Assembly: GCF_040183065.1 (NCBI RefSeq)
Contig: NC_091117.1
Span: forward strand, 105,123,001-105,187,000
Reading direction: 5' to 3'
DNA length: 64,000 nucleotides
Origin: Periplaneta americana
Lineage: Eukaryota > Arthropoda > Insecta > Blattodea > Blattidae
Position 1 is the first letter of the stretch. The number at the start of each line of letters is the position of its first letter. A program made the translations under genes and the position numbers. The notes beneath the pieces were generated by a model. It did not search any database. It saw only the letters and a program-made list of their open reading frames with translations, and had not been told where the DNA came from. Shown here piece after piece: positions 24,590-36,879 of this stretch.

Positions 24590-24600
24590 TTTTATTTAAA
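24557..24600. repeat. (TTTA)n microsatellite
   Basis: Tetranucleotide run followed on the right by sequence that, on the minus strand, resembles an AT-rich retroelement 3' end. Confidence 0.85.
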
Positions 24601-25855
24601 CTTTACCACCAACAGAAGCAATCTCCCAATTATTGTACGTGGTTTACATCGATGCAATTTATATACAAAATACATAACAGTGAAAAAACAAAACAAGTAA
24701 CACAAACTAAAGAAAGAAAGATATATAGACTGATATTGCTGTTACTATTAGTGCCAAATGTCAATATAGCTTAATGCATTTTTATATACAGTGTAAGCAA
24801 ATTGAAATATTTTTTGCACTACAATTATTCACTATGTTCAAAAAATGAATGAATGAATGAATTAATTAATTAATTAATTAATCGATTAATTAATTAGTTT
24901 AATAGCAGAATATTTATTCCGATCTGTTTTATTTTTTTAATTATCAGGGAACACTTTCACTTTCCTTTAAATATAACACAAAAAGGAAATTGTTGTTGCA
25001 TCAAGTGTTAATTATTATGTTTAGACAATTAATTAATTTAGTCTCATCATCTGCTGTAGTAGAAAGAACAAGGAGATAACTTTATAAATACAAATAATTA
25101 CTGTTGAACCTACAACATTTTACCCATAGCTTTCATGGCAGTTCATGCTGTATTTGTTTCATTTGCTCACTTTTAAAAGTACATGTTCACTTTGTTTACA
25201 ACAAAACACTATCACTGCAAAATAATTCTAACTAGTAAGTAAAGATGTGTTCTATAACTGAGGCCATCCGCGAATCCAAGTAATAAACATGAAAAAATTA
25301 TCAATATATAATTATGAAATATTAATTTTAATTGTAAAGGAAACTAAATTACCAAGGGTAGCATATCTAGGTTACTGGAACGTTTCGGAGTATATAGTGT
25401 ACGTGGTGTGGGATCAGAAAAGATCACAGGTAAGTGTACAGTGTTAACAACGGTCAGCCAAGTGGAATTTTCCATTGTTGCAGGTGTGCTTTGCTTTCAT
25501 TTCGCATTCACTGCCATGATACGTATTAAAATTGCAACATACTGAAATTGAAAAGTAAATTAAACGATAAAATGTGCGTTCAAAAATATTCAAAAGTATC
25601 ATTAAAATTGTAGATGGTAGAAAAGGGGATTATGGGCAAAGTGAAGCAAATAAGGTCTAAAGATCCCAAAAAGGGGAAAAAGGTGGCAAATTACCTTCGT
25701 TCTCACCTGGAGGCAACATTTCACACATTGGTTTCTTTCAGGGAGCTCTAATTTATCCTACAAAAAAGAAAGTGCGCACCGAAAAATCCTAACCCTGCTC
25801 ACTATACTAGAAAGGAAATATATTTTTTTTCAGAAAAGTATGTTCCAGCTTCAAC
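24601..25855. other. no recognised gene
   Basis: AT-rich, with short (AATG)n and (TTAA)n runs at 24846-24895. Confidence 0.4.
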
Positions 25856-25859
25856 TTAA

Positions 25860-26399
25860 GGGACAATAAAATTATGGATTGAAAATTTATATGAATAAAA
25901 CTGAAATGACTTGTATAGGAAAATATCCAATACGATAAAACATTGAATTTGATGATAGAGCAATTTTATAACAAGTTTCTTATTTTAATTTTTTACGTTG
26001 CAATATTACATTATAACTCTGATGAAGACTTAGTTAATAAATTAAGTACTTTTAAAAATATAGAGGAATTATAGCTACAACTCAAAAAAAAAGAAGACTA
26101 GAACAAATAGGCATACAAACTTAATATTCTACAAATTTATAGTAGTTCCAGTATTGCTATATAGATGTATATCTTGAATATTAAGAAAAGGAGACTGGAA
26201 TAAAATGCAATAAGCAGAGATGAAATTTCATAGAACCATCAAGGCGCGTTCTAAATTAGATAAAAATTGAAATGAAGATATTCGTAAAGAGTTTGGCATC
26301 CTTTCCCTTGAACAAAAACTCACCGAGTATAGAGAAATCCACTCAATCGGTATAAAAATACATAGCAAATTAAAAGCAACAGCAATACAAAAAACAATG

Positions 26400-26400
<1 letters not shown>
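25860..26400 (+). pseudogene. Decayed LINE RT C-terminal remnant
   Basis: Across stops and shifts one can read MNKTEMTCIGKYPI, NSDEDLVNKLSTFKNIE, then NEDIRKEFGILSLEQKLTEY at about 26275-26334. These are conserved blocks after the RT palm in a LINE lineage with the ILSLNEKI-type motif. At least five in-frame stops show that it is old. Confidence 0.65.
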
Positions 26401-26401
<1 letters not shown>

Positions 26402-26454
<53 letters not shown>

Positions 26455-26483
26455 AAGAAGAAGAAGAAGAAAAAGAAGAAGAA
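26402..26483. repeat. (AAT)n and (AAG)n microsatellites
   Basis: ATA/AAT triplets from 26402 to about 26452, then GAAGAA triplets. Tyr-rich and Arg-rich translations over them are artefacts. Confidence 0.95.
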
Positions 26484-26859
26484 CAAAATGCAGATGTGTT
26501 TACATACATGTAAATCTAAGAGTTAAACAACTACAATTTAATGTTAAAGAAGATAATTTAGACCCAAGGAATGACAAACTTAATGAAGGAAAATTGATAT
26601 TAAAATTAAATATATTTTACAAAAGTAATACTTGAAGAAATATCATATTCTAGAGACGAAAAACAGTTTTTAGACAATCGATTTTTCAAAATAGTCAATG
26701 TCTGACAGCCTCTTTACATTATGTAGATATACACTAGAACAAACTATTTTTACTATTGCCACTATTATGAAGGATGTAGGTTTATATTGATCGAACATAT
26801 TTACACTATAATATATAAAATAAGTAGGCTATAGTATTATCATTATTGCTATCAAAGAG

Positions 26860-27365
26860 TGGCAAGAAGAAATTAAAAAATATCTCTTGAAACAATGGCG
26901 TATGCACTGTCTTTTAGTTGCTGATATGCTAGTGATAGGAAATACAGAGGGTAATAAATTAGGCTACAACAATGATTTATAACTTCATAATATAGCTCAT
27001 AGATATAATTTGAAAGTTTCAACAGAAAAAACAAAATAATGGGTTTTTAGAGGAGATGGACCACTAAGAACTAAAATAACAATACAAAATAAATCTGGCA
27101 AAAAGTTAGTGAATTTTCTTATGCGGGCTGTAATACAATGTATACAAAAAATGAAGACAAACAAATCGGTATTCGAAAGATGGCAGTGTGTACAAATAAA
27201 AGCGAATCCTCTGAAAAAGTGAGGCATGACACTACCCTGAAACTTTGTGGAATGTTATAGATCCCGATCCCTACTTATGGCTCTGAGATTTGGGAGCTTA
27301 AATCAAGACAGAAAGAAAGAATAGAATCTGCTGAAAGGAGAACAAATGTAAAATTTTAAAGATCT
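26860..27365 (+). pseudogene. Second decayed LINE RT remnant
   Basis: 26870-27030 reads HCLLVADMLVIGNTEGN (a mutated YADD region), then LHNIAHRYNLKVSTEKTK. 27110-27350 reads YAGCNTMYTKNEDKQIGIRK, YGSEIWELKSRQKERIESAE. It is the same lineage and region order as the remnant at 25.9 kb but covers RT palm to C-terminus, so the two are probably separate insertions or a duplicated copy. Heavily frameshifted. Confidence 0.65.
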
Positions 27366-27965
27366 TGTGAGGTTGTTTGTGATTTCAATTAAACTTCTTG
27401 ATTAAATAAAATTGTTAAACCGTCGGCGCAAAATCTTTCTCTACCCGCGTGTGTTTATGATATGCAATTGGCAAACCTTGTTGTAGTCCTTCCCTAATTT
27501 CTGTCTTACTCGTCGCATCCTCGAATAACTTCGGTTCTGTAAATCTTAATCATCATTATCAAAATAAACAACACCATTTATGCCTTGAGGTTTCTTCCGA
27601 TTTTGCAGAGTTTTATTGTTTAATGCCGTCTATTTAAAGTCAGTAAGAGTTTGTTAAAATAAAATTAATTTAAAATCATCATTAAAACGATTTTTTTAGA
27701 GTTTCAAACCTTTTTCTGCCTTCCGGTTTATAATATAGTTTCTGTGGTAATCGTAGAGCTTCCATTAGGCTATGTACGAGTAAAACATGTTATTTCGAGC
27801 GACTTTTATGTTATTCAGTAAAGGAATTATCTCAGACTATTTAAATGTAATCCTTCTCCAATATCTTGACTGGATTTCCGGTCCGTTAATCTGTATTCAA
27901 TTATCTTAGAAATACGACCACTTAGTTCGTCAAAAACTGTCCAAAGTGCACCATAGGGGGTGGTT
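27366..27965. other. no recognised gene
   Basis: No supported feature. Confidence 0.4.
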
Positions 27966-27969
27966 CCAC

Positions 27970-28155
27970 ATTACTATCGTGATTAATAATGTTGGAGAAT
28001 TGTTGGGATGTCACAGGGAAACCGGAGTATCCGAAGAAAACTCCTGTGTTGCCTGGACCACGGGCTTGCCAAACACAAGTATAAATTCAAGGTATAGCGA
28101 GATTCGAAACCTGGTCCCCCCAGCGCTTTAGCACTTACCCACTGTGGTATTTCTC
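27970..28155 (-). mobile_element. tRNA-derived SINE, family B
   Basis: The minus strand has CAGTGGGTAAGTGCTAAAGC (A-box-like), CAGGTTTCGAATCTCGC (B-box), then GGAGTTTTCTTCGGATACTC and CGGTTTCCCTGTGACATCCC. The body matches the plus-strand copy at 42.54 kb in order and spacing. A second isolated B-box-like GGGTTCGAATCCG lies on the plus strand at 28204-28216. Confidence 0.65.
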
Positions 28156-30966
28156 GTAATACTGCAAAGAAACTCATTTTGAAATTCTCAGAGACATCGC
28201 AGTGGGTTCGAATCCGTCTTCCAACTTGCAGACGTGAAGTTAGAGCTGGGCATTGCCACGCTAATAGCTGCACATAATCGTTTCCAACATGGCCGCAGCC
28301 TGTTACTTATTCTTGTAATTACGTATCTCGGCTGACATAACTCCGCCATTTTAGCAACTTGGAAAGCAACAGTAATTGGCGCAGGAACCTCATATATCAA
28401 GCAAATGAAGAGAAACGATCTTAACAGCTTAGCGTCACTGCTAATTATTAGTTTGCACTCAGACCCCTCTGGCGTCAGAATGTGGCACCTCTGTCATCTG
28501 ACCCCGGCCTGAGTTATTGCGCATGGCATTACATTCGGGGAGCGTTCAGAAACTTCCGTTCGCTGATGGTGCATCCGTCTGTTCAGCATAATTACACACA
28601 CAGTAAATCAGCGAGGTTACGCATCATTAATCATGGCGAAGCTAGCGATTAAATTAATAAACTGCGGTCAAAAATTAATTTCACCGTATCGGAGATTACA
28701 ACTTGTAAGGAAACGACATGTTCGAGCCCCGCAACTACTGGTTAGACTCACCCGCTCCTCTCCTCCGCTTTTCTATGTCGTAATTACTTTCTGAAAATCC
28801 TAAGCTTTTCTTAAAACAGTAAACGCTGGTATATAAACTGCACACTTATCTCGAATTGATGGAATTTCTAATATCGACATATTGACGAGATAAGTCCATG
28901 AATTTACCATGATATTACCTGAGATTTGCCTCACAGTTGGAAAAGTTTCAGAAAGTAATCAGTCCGAATCAAGAAGCTTAAAATGGAGAGAAGGGCTAAT
29001 TCCTATTAAATTTAGACTCTAGAAAATGGAGAATTAAAATTGTGCACTTGGCTTAAGTTGTCAATCCTGATAAAGAAGAAATTTTAATTCAAATACAAAT
29101 TTTTAGCGGTAGAATGCTGCTGCTGTAGAAAATGTCTTCAAGCATGCAATGGAGCTATTTTAACTACGAAAACAGCAAAAACAGCATTAATAGCAAATAT
29201 TTCTTCAAAATAACGGGAGTTAATGAAAGGCGACTTTTCATTTACAAAATAGTAGTATTATCAATGAAAACTAATTTGATGTATATTTTCCTAGACATTT
29301 TATTCATAATTAATATACATTCTACTGATGCACTTGTCTCATTATTTACCTTTTCTTCCTATGCACTCATTCATTGACATTGACTGTATTGCATTATTAA
29401 TAGAGCTCAAATAAGTCCAAATAAATTCAAAATAAGCTATGATTCCGTCCTCTCTTAAGTTTAAAAAGGAAAGTTTGTGTCAAAGTAGGTCATAGATAGA
29501 GTCAAGCAAAGCAAATGACATGTCAAAGTAACCCCAAAACACAAAGCTACATTGACACGAGAAAAATGGGCTTTTCTTAAATATTTACTGTTAATATACG
29601 GAAATCATGCCATTAAAGGTTTATAACTCAAGGATTATTTGGTGTGACTGAACACATTTTCCATTAAACGAAAGTTACAGAAGCTGCATTTAGTAAACTC
29701 TGAAAACCATTTCACAGTAACCTCAAGTCCTCAAATTCTATATCAGCATCGGAAACTCGTGTTATCCACAACACATTATCTCAGTATATTTTTAACTATT
29801 GCATAATATGTTAGATTAAATTTGGGGGAGACGGAGAGTGTTGGTGGAATGAAAGCGGGAAACGGGGTACAGCGAGAGAAAACAGTCTGCTTTATCTAGG
29901 CCTACTATAAATTCCTTCACGACCACACAGGTGCTGGATGCAAACACGGCGAACACCTCCTTACTTTCCATCCGACTACGGCCCAGGATGTTTACTGCTG
30001 ATAGCTAAATGAACCTTTTAGCGCTTCCTATACGTGTTATCACACGAGAAAAGAGCCATCTAGAATAAATTGCACTTTCTCCAAAATTTCGAAAAATGAG
30101 GTTAAGATACGTTTCGATGCAGAATTTAGAAGGGAATATGATAAACTGCTCGGTTGGAAGCGAACTGCACTTCATCTGCCTTAACTTCAATAGTAGAGTC
30201 ACCGTTTGGAGTTTAACTGCTTTTTCTCTATTGGAGGAAGTGCAGCTTGATTCCATGGTTTCAATCGACCTATCATAGCTTCTCATTCTGGGCCACGTTT
30301 TTCGTTGCTTCTAAAGAGTATCAGTTGTGTTTATTGTGATTTAAAATGTATGATTTTAGGTCATTCATTATCTCGTGAAAACTGCCAGTTCGTCAGATGA
30401 AGAAGAAATTGGACAAAAGCTCCCCTCGCTCGCTACGCTTACACTTGCAGCTAGCTATCTCACTTACCCGCACCACAAGGTTCTTATTGTAAGCTATGGC
30501 GCACGCACCCATTTGGTTTCACGAGATAACGAATGGCCTATGCTACAGTAATATCATAGTGTTGTTCAAGTGCCACATTGTACTTAAGTGTTAAATTCAT
30601 ATGATGGGCAATTTGTATTGAAATGCGATGGAAAGAAAGAATGCATGACTTACACATTTATAAAGAGGAATTAGTAATGTCAAAGATTTAAAAATTTACT
30701 GGAAATGAGCTGGGTTCTTATTCCATTCAAGCATTCAATTCCAACATCCTAAATTGGAAGTCTTCCTTAGCGTTTTAAATGTACTTTTCCTATAGTAATC
30801 ACTTGAAGTATTTATTTAAAAAATGCATTAATTTTTTGAAGTGCAATGCATTTTGATAACATTTTTGATATAACATTAGAGTGAATCAGGGAGAGATGAT
30901 TATCGGGGGAAGATGCTTATTTCTTTGTAGTTTCACATTCTTCCAAGAGAGAACGCCATGCGCATG
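28156..30966. other. long stretch with no recognised gene
   Basis: About 2.8 kb of mixed composition. Small ORFs (for example 29132-29377, 30005-30286 minus and 30096-30278 plus) have no domain I recognise and overlap on opposite strands. If host regulatory or exonic sequence exists in this window, this is one of the few long places without visible repeats. Confidence 0.3.
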
Positions 30967-30971
30967 TCTTC

Positions 30972-31156
30972 TGTAGGGCTCTGAGTTCTGCAGTCACAAC
31001 TGGCCTACGTCTATGTTCATGATACAAACGGAGTGGGCTATGGAAATTCAGCTCTCCTTGGCAACGGTTTTGTTGTGAATTGTTTTGTATCTTTCTGACG
31101 AGAAATAAAAACTGTTCTTGAGTTTCACTTAATCAGTATATTGTATTTTAGCTACA
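30972..31156 (+). repeat. 5' LTR (185 bp)
   Basis: TG...CA ends. Contains GAGAAATAAAAACTG with a polyadenylation-type AATAAA near 31104. It differs from the 3' LTR by G/T at about position 31 and C/T about 15 bases later. Confidence 0.95.
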
Positions 31157-31160
31157 ATAT

Positions 31161-31178
31161 TGGTGACCCCGACGTGAT
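31161..31178 (+). promoter_or_regulatory. Primer-binding site, tRNA-Trp type
   Basis: TGGTGACCCCGACGTGAT lies four bases after the LTR. Its complement ends in ACCA and corresponds to the 3' end of animal tRNA-Trp as I remember it. The gag ATG follows immediately at 31179, an unusually tight leader. Confidence 0.75.
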
Positions 31179-31955
31179 ATGAACACGCACGAAGATACAG
31201 AGCAAAGTTCTTTACCAACTAGTAATGGTGACAGAGTCGTTGTGTGTGCACAACATATTGAGAAGCCTCCTCCATTCTACAAGGACGATCCAGATCTATG
31301 GTTTGCAGTGGTGGAAAATGCTCTCAGTTTCGCAGGGATTACTCGAGATCAATCAAAATTCCAATATATAGTAAGTAACGCTGATCATACGTTTATTCCA
31401 ATTATAGCTGATTTAATTAAATCCCCACCAGCCACGGGCAGGTATGACGCTATTAAAACACGTATCATTGCCGCTTTTGCTGAACCAATCAACAAAAGCC
31501 TCAATACATTATTGAGCGGCATACCTATAGGAGAGAAACGACCGTCCCACTATCTACAAGAGCTCAGAAGTTTAGCTTCCGGTCATTTAGGTGAAGAAGT
31601 CCTCAAGTCACTCTTCTAAGCACAACTAGCACCCACTATTAGAATGTCCTTGCTTTGCAGAGAAGAGGATAGTTTGGACAAGCTAGCATTTTTATCTGAC
31701 AAGATGCAGGAGATGAACGTAACAACTCAAATGTTACTAGCTCTGCAAGAACCCCTTTACATTATCGACTATTGTTGACGAGGTTACAGAATTGAAAAGC
31801 AAAGTAGACGAGTTATGCAAATTGTCAAAGTACCAATCTCCTCATCTTAAAAATAACGGCTGGTCGACATCCGATACCCAGCGAAGTAAACTTTACAAAC
31901 AGAAGAAAGATAAAGTTTGCTGCTATCATTTTAAGTTTGGAGCTAACGCGAGACG
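31179..31955 (+). pseudogene. Gypsy Gag, interrupted
   Basis: ATG-started. It reads PPPFYKDDPDLWFAVVENAL and FQYIVSNAD, the conserved start of short arthropod Gypsy Gags. In-frame TAA at 31617-31619 cuts it after 146 codons, although the same frame continues with AQLAPTIRMSLLCREEDSL. A frameshift near 31750 leads to the frame of 31792-32004 (VDELCKLSKYQSPHLKNNGW). That frame ends with VCCYHFKFGANARRCVQPCC, the atypical Cys/His segment of this lineage in place of a CCHC knuckle. It would form the particle that packages element RNA. Confidence 0.8.
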
Positions 31956-32720
31956 ATGTGTACAGCCTTGTTGCTGGAGCTTAGAGAAAAATTCGGAAAA
32001 CTAGTGACGTCGTCTGGAGTCGAGGCGGTCCATGACGAGAGATTTAAAAATCGTCTCATTGTTACAGACAAGATTAATCACTTGAACTTTCTCGTTGACA
32101 CGGGAGCTGATTTATCTGTTCTTCCCCGTTCTAAGGCAAACTTCATCGGTAAGCAACGAGCTGATTTCAAACTATATGTAGCGAATGGGTCAGTCATAGA
32201 TACCTATGGCGAGAGGCTCATTACACTGGACCTTAATCTAGGACGCCAATATCCATGGAAGTTCACAATTGCTAACATTTCTCAGCCTACACTTGGAGCT
32301 GATTTTTTGAAACACTATGGCATTCTAGTTAAACTCAAGCAGCGAAAGCTTACAGACACTTCAACGGCCAGAGCTGCAATTGGCAAGTTAACCACAGTTA
32401 CTTTGTCAACCTTTTCTACGATAGCTAGCGGAAATAACGAGCTGTTATTGCGAGAATTTATTGACATAACTAAGGTTCCGCCATTTATTGGTCCAGCAAA
32501 ATATGGTGTGGAATATCACATCAAAACGAAGGGCTCACCTATCAAAGAACGTGCTCGACGTCTTACATCTGAGAGGCTTAAGGTCGCTAAAGCGGAGTTT
32601 GATTATATGCTATCTCAAGGTATCTGTACTCCCTCGAGCAGTCCCTGGGCTAGTTCTCTTCATCTCGTTTCTAAAAAAAAAACGGAGGATGGAGACCCTG
32701 TGGGGATTACCGTCGTTTAA
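31956..32720 (+). pseudogene. Gypsy protease and start of reverse transcriptase
   Basis: Protease motif LNFLVDTGADLSVLPRS is at about residues 45-61 (catalytic DTGA). ITLDLNLG and PTLGADFLKHYGILV are also typical. RT begins near residue 190 with GPAKYGVEYHIKTKG, KAEFDYMLSQGICTPSSSPW and [11 protein letters not shown] run of ten A at 32672-32681 then breaks the frame, and the remaining RT continues in the frame of the next entry. The join from the upstream frame near 31965 is also shifted. The protease would release mature Gag and Pol. Confidence 0.85.
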
Positions 32721-35086
32721 ATGCTACAACTATCCCTGATAAGTATCCAGTTCCTCATATACATGAGGTAACTCAACGGCTAAACAGTTGTACCATTTTC
32801 AGTACTCTTGACCTTACCAGAGCCTATCACCAAGTACCCATAGCTCCAGACGATCGCGCCAAGACAGCAGTAATAACGCCTTTCGGTCTTTTCGAATTCA
32901 ACGTCATGACCTTTGGATTACGCAATGCTGCGCAGACTATGCAATGTCTAATGGATAGCGTACTTCGTGGACTTGACTTCTGCACGTGTTACATCGACGA
33001 CTTATTGATAGCATCGAAAGACGAGGAACAGCATGAACAGCATCTTCGTCTTGTTTTCCAGAGGTTGCGTGAACATGGACTTTCTATTAACTTATCCAAG
33101 TGTTCTTTCGGCGTCAGTGAAGTTAACTACTTAGGCTACACAATCAATAAACATGGTGTTAGGCCGCTTGAAGATCGTATTAAGGCAATTGCAGAATACC
33201 CCAAGCCTAAGACCACTGCCGACTTGCGCAAGTTTCTCGGTATTATTAATTTTTACAGGCGTTTCCTCCGCAACGCGGCGCAAATACAAGCCCCACTACA
33301 TATTCATCTTCACGGTGCAAAAAAGAATGACAAGCCTCTTATTACGTGGAATAAAGAGGCTGAAGAGGCATTTGAACTATGCAAACAGCAATTAGCAAAA
33401 GCAACTCTCTTAGTTCACCCACGGGACAATGCTACTCTAGCTCTTCGCACGGATGCTTCTGATCTTTCTTCTGGTGCTGTGCTCGAGCAGTACAATTTCG
33501 GTCATTGGGAACCTTTGGGTTTTTTCTCTAAGAAGCATACCAATGCGGAAATTAAATACAGCACATATGATCGTGAACTGTTAGCAATTTACAAAAGTCT
33601 AAAGTATTTTCGTTGTATGGTTGAAGGACGAAGAGTGATTATCGTAACTGATCACAAATCATTGATTCACGCTTTTAATCAAAGTGCAGACAAAGCTTCG
33701 CCTAGGCAGCTCCGTCACTTGGATTTCATTAGTCAATTTACGACGCAAATCGTCCACATTAAGGGTGCAGACAACACTGTAGCAGACTGTTTGTCACGTA
33801 TAGGTGCCATAGACATGCCGACGCTAATATCCGCAGATGAACTCATGGCTGCACAGGCTGCTGATGAAGAACTTCAACATTTTCTTCAATCTAATTCGAC
33901 CAGCTTAAAATCAACAAAAATTCCGCTGACTGAATCAAAGGAAGAAATTTATTGTGATGTTTCGATGCAGGTCATTCGACCTTACATCCCATCTTGTCTT
34001 CGCAAGAAAGTTTTCGATAACATTCACAACCTGTCTCACCCTAGCGGTAAAGCAACTAAGAAACTTATACAGCGCAAGTTTGTTTGGCCTAGAATGAATA
34101 AAGAAATTATTCTGTGGGCTCGTATGTGTCTTCAGTGCCAGAGAAATAAAATAAGTCGTCACCACAAAAATGTACCCGTACACATTCCTATGGCAAGCGC
34201 GCGGTTCGCTCACGTACATATAGATATCATTGGTCCGCTTCCAGTTGTCAAAGGTTTTCAGTATTGCCTGACAGTGATTGATAGATTCACAAGATGGTCT
34301 GAAGCGGTCCCGATATCTGAAGTTTCTGCAGAGACTATTGCAGATGCATTCTTCAGGACTTGGATTGCAAGATTCGGCGCACCTGCCACTATTACAACAG
34401 ACAGAGGCTCGCAATTTGAATCTGCTATTTTTCGAGCGTTTTGTAATCTCATTGGTTCTACAAAAATACGCACGACAGCCTTTCATCCCGCCTCAAACGG
34501 CATGATAGAGCCTTGGCATAGATCACTGAAAGCCGCTATCATGTGTCACACGGGATCTAAATGTTGGATCGATATCTTACCGGCTGTCCTACTTGGATTG
34601 CGCTCCAGCATCAAAGAAGATTGTGACGCTTCGCCCGCAGAAATGGTTTACGGAGCGACGCTAAGACTTCCGGGAGAGTTTTTCGTCGACGACAAAACCG
34701 AACTGTCGCAGCGAGCCTTCGCTGAAAAACACAGACAGTTAATGCGCACTGTCAGATCGACCCCCGCTGCTCACCACTGCAACAGAAGAGCTTTTCAGCA
34801 TAAGACACTATATACGTGTACGCATGTCTTTGTTCGTGTGGCAACTAAAGGATCCCTTGTACCACCGTATGAAGGACCGTATAGAATTCTTCGTAGGATA
34901 TCTGACTACGTGTTCGAAGTCGATATTCACGAGAGCCCTAAAACCATTTCCACAGAAAGACTTAAGCCAGCTTTCTATGAAGTCTTCTCTGAAGATGATG
35001 GGAACAAGACCTCCGATCATCAGCGACCAAGTTCTTCAAATCCCCCACCATTCAGAACTTATCCTGGTGCAAGAAAAGTTTCGTGA
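32690..35086 (+). CDS. Gypsy Pol: RT (most), RNase H, integrase; long open frame
   Basis: The frame is open from about 32690 to the stop at 35084-35086, entered after the A-run. [56 protein letters not shown] and catalytic [15 protein letters not shown]. RNase [32 protein letters not shown] and [11 protein letters not shown]. Integrase: zinc finger [19 protein letters not shown] with MCLQCQRNK, then the DDE core [21 protein letters not shown] and [15 protein letters not shown] (Glu in MIEP). The C-terminus reads [20 protein letters not shown], the usual Gypsy end. No chromodomain is seen. Functions: copying element RNA to DNA and inserting it. The separate 5' frame means that this copy lacks a complete enzyme. 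Confidence 0.9.
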   Translation, partial: WRPCGDYRRLNATTIPDKYPVPHIHEVTQRLNSCTIFSTLDLTRAYHQVPIAPDDRAKTAVITPFGLFEFNVMTFGLRNAAQTMQCLMDSVLRGLDFCTCYIDDLLIASKDEEQHEQHLRLVFQRLREHGLSINLSKCSFGVSEVNYLGYTINKHGVRPLEDRIKAIAEYPKPKTTADLRKFLGIINFYRRFLRNAAQIQAPLHIHLHGAKKNDKPLITWNKEAEEAFELCKQQLAKATLLVHPRDNATLALRTDASDLSSGAVLEQYNFGHWEPLGFFSKKHTNAEIKYSTYDRELLAIYKSLKYFRCMVEGRRVIIVTDHKSLIHAFNQSADKASPRQLRHLDFISQFTTQIVHIKGADNTVADCLSRIGAIDMPTLISADELMAAQAADEELQHFLQSNSTSLKSTKIPLTESKEEIYCDVSMQVIRPYIPSCLRKKVFDNIHNLSHPSGKATKKLIQRKFVWPRMNKEIILWARMCLQCQRNKISRHHKNVPVHIPMASARFAHVHIDIIGPLPVVKGFQYCLTVIDRFTRWSEAVPISEVSAETIADAFFRTWIARFGAPATITTDRGSQFESAIFRAFCNLIGSTKIRTTAFHPASNGMIEPWHRSLKAAIMCHTGSKCWIDILPAVLLGLRSSIKEDCDASPAEMVYGATLRLPGEFFVDDKTELSQRAFAEKHRQLMRTVRSTPAAHHCNRRAFQHKTLYTCTHVFVRVATKGSLVPPYEGPYRILRRISDYVFEVDIHESPKTISTERLKPAFYEVFSEDDGNKTSDHQRPSSSNPPPFRTYPGARKVS

Positions 35087-35096
35087 CTCAACGTCA

Positions 35097-35112
35097 CTGG
35101 GAGGGGAGTACA
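35097..35112 (+). promoter_or_regulatory. Polypurine tract
   Basis: TGGGAGGGGAGTACA immediately precedes the 3' LTR at 35113, where plus-strand DNA synthesis would be primed. Confidence 0.8.
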
Positions 35113-35297
35113 TGTAGGGCTCTGAGTTCTGCATTCACAACTGGCCTACGTTTATGTTCATGATACAAACGGAGTGGGCTATGGAAATTCAGCTCTCCTT
35201 GGCAACGGTTTTGTTGTGAATTGTTTTGTATCTTTCTGACGAGAAATAAAAACTGTTCTTGAGTTTCACTTAATCAGTATATTGTATTTTAGCTACA
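35113..35297 (+). repeat. 3' LTR (185 bp)
   Basis: 99% identical to the 5' LTR by eye (2 differences), implying recent insertion. Confidence 0.95.
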
Positions 35298-35301
35298 CTT
35301 C

Positions 35302-36430
35302 ATGATCACTGAGACAATTGAATGTCTGTAGAATGGATGCTAATTCGTTTTGCCACTTGTTCTTGTTGTAAGAAGGAGAAAAGCAAGAAAACAGCTCATT
35401 TTTCTGTTATAAAATAATTGCAAAGGTATGTTAAAATTTTAATACATCCTTGAATTCGTAATAACTGTTAAACCTTTGTAATGGATATTGTAGTAAAGGT
35501 TCTAAAGTTTGTAGTGTTAACAACCAACGACCTTGTTCCGCTATCTTAGGTTGCGTTACAGCACATCACTTTTTTTCGGGGTGAGATGACAACTTGTTGC
35601 AAGAGTTTTATTTTTTGTTTTATTGCAGGGAATGTGTAAAGATTACGTAAGATTCTCTGATAGAAATGAGTGGATTGAGGACAGTCTTCAACTTGCGATG
35701 GAACATGTTATAACAGAGGGTATGAACTGTTTTTATAGTATCGCAAGCATACGGGATTCCTTACCGTTCCCTTAAACGCCGCCTAAAAATGTATTGGATT
35801 GAATTCATTGTGTGCAAGAAGTGATTTCACGAGTCTTGCACACGGCAACAAAATATGTGCAACGACTGTGTTGCTAAGTAGTGATAAACGAGTGAAAAAG
35901 TATCCATGAGCTTCATAGACTAAGTCAATTTTGTTATATACATGTATCAAACCAAGTACAGGTAAAATATATATATCAGTGAATGTATTAATAGCATTTG
36001 CCATCTTACCTGAATATCGGGTACCAAAAATATAGTTTCAAAATACTTTCCAGACTTTGACATTTCAATATGAAATTCAAAACTAAATGAAAAGTATCTT
36101 AAATTTTCAATCAAAGAAAGTCAGGCATCTTCCCCCGATCCACTCTATTAAAGAACTGATTTAAAGGGATATGATTTTTTTATAATAAATCATTACATTT
36201 GTTCCTCTTATTTAAAACAGAGATATAGGCCTACTCTCCTAGAGCGTATCACCCAAAATAATGAGTGAAATATAGTAAGATCCGGTGGCTGCAAAGTTTG
36301 AACTACTGTTAACATGTATGGTTTAAATTTTGAGAGTTTCGTTGCATTTCTTTCTTCCTTTATCTCATTATCCTTCCGCATTTGTATCGACTTAAAAGCT
36401 AATGTGGTGTAGGGGAGAATGTATCTCATT
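35302..36430. other. no recognised gene
   Basis: AT-rich flank of the Gypsy insertion. Nothing identified. Confidence 0.4.
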
Positions 36431-36439
36431 GACATTAGT

Positions 36440-36620
36440 CCAACTTTGGAACCACACTGCGGGCCTCCCTGACCGCGTCGTCACCACGATGCGGAAACGT
36501 CACAGGACAAGTACAAGACAATGGACAAACACTCAGTTTCATGCAAAAACACAAATCTCCTTCCACGCCTGGAATCGAACCACGGATCGCTTGGTTGCAA
36601 AGCGCACGTTGTATTCACAG
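36440..36620 (-). mobile_element. tRNA-derived SINE-like sequence
   Basis: The minus strand reads GTGCGCTTTGCAACCAAGCG and GTGGTTCGATTCCAGG (B-box, 36569-36584). A body follows in the direction of lower coordinates to GGTCAGGGAGGCCCGC near 36462. Only the B-box is convincing. Confidence 0.45.
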
Positions 36621-36863
36621 TTGTTGTATATTTACTTCTGGATTTGGAAATGTTTGCTTACTGCCTTTAGATATGTTAGCGAAATTTGGGTTAAGTGTTT
36701 CAAGCTAGTTCTTATTACCTTCAGTTTCCCTTCAGTGAGGACAAGGCTTGTTTCTTGCACAGAAATATCATAAGGCCAACTTCATTAACACGATTGTGAA
36801 TAGTTTGCTCACTTTGAATAAGACGTGAGTAAACTGCAAGCAATTTTTTCTACGTCTTTTCTT

Positions 36864-36876
36864 CCCCCCCCCCCCC
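36864..36876. repeat. poly-C run (13)
   Basis: A homopolymer C stretch in AT-rich DNA, with no associated feature. Confidence 0.9.
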
Positions 36877-36879
36877 GAA

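Larger units (their letters stand above)
30972..35297 (+). mobile_element. Complete Ty3/Gypsy-type LTR retrotransposon, 4326 bp
   Basis: The two 185-bp LTRs (30972-31156 and 35113-35297) begin TGTAGGGCTC, end AGCTACA and differ at only two positions. A 4-bp target duplication CTTC flanks them (30968-30971 and 35298-35301). The order primer site, gag, protease, RT, RNase H, integrase, purine tract is that of Ty3/Gypsy. No env-like ORF is present. Lesions in gag, around the zinc-knuckle region and in the RT start make this copy unable to encode full proteins. Confidence 0.95.
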
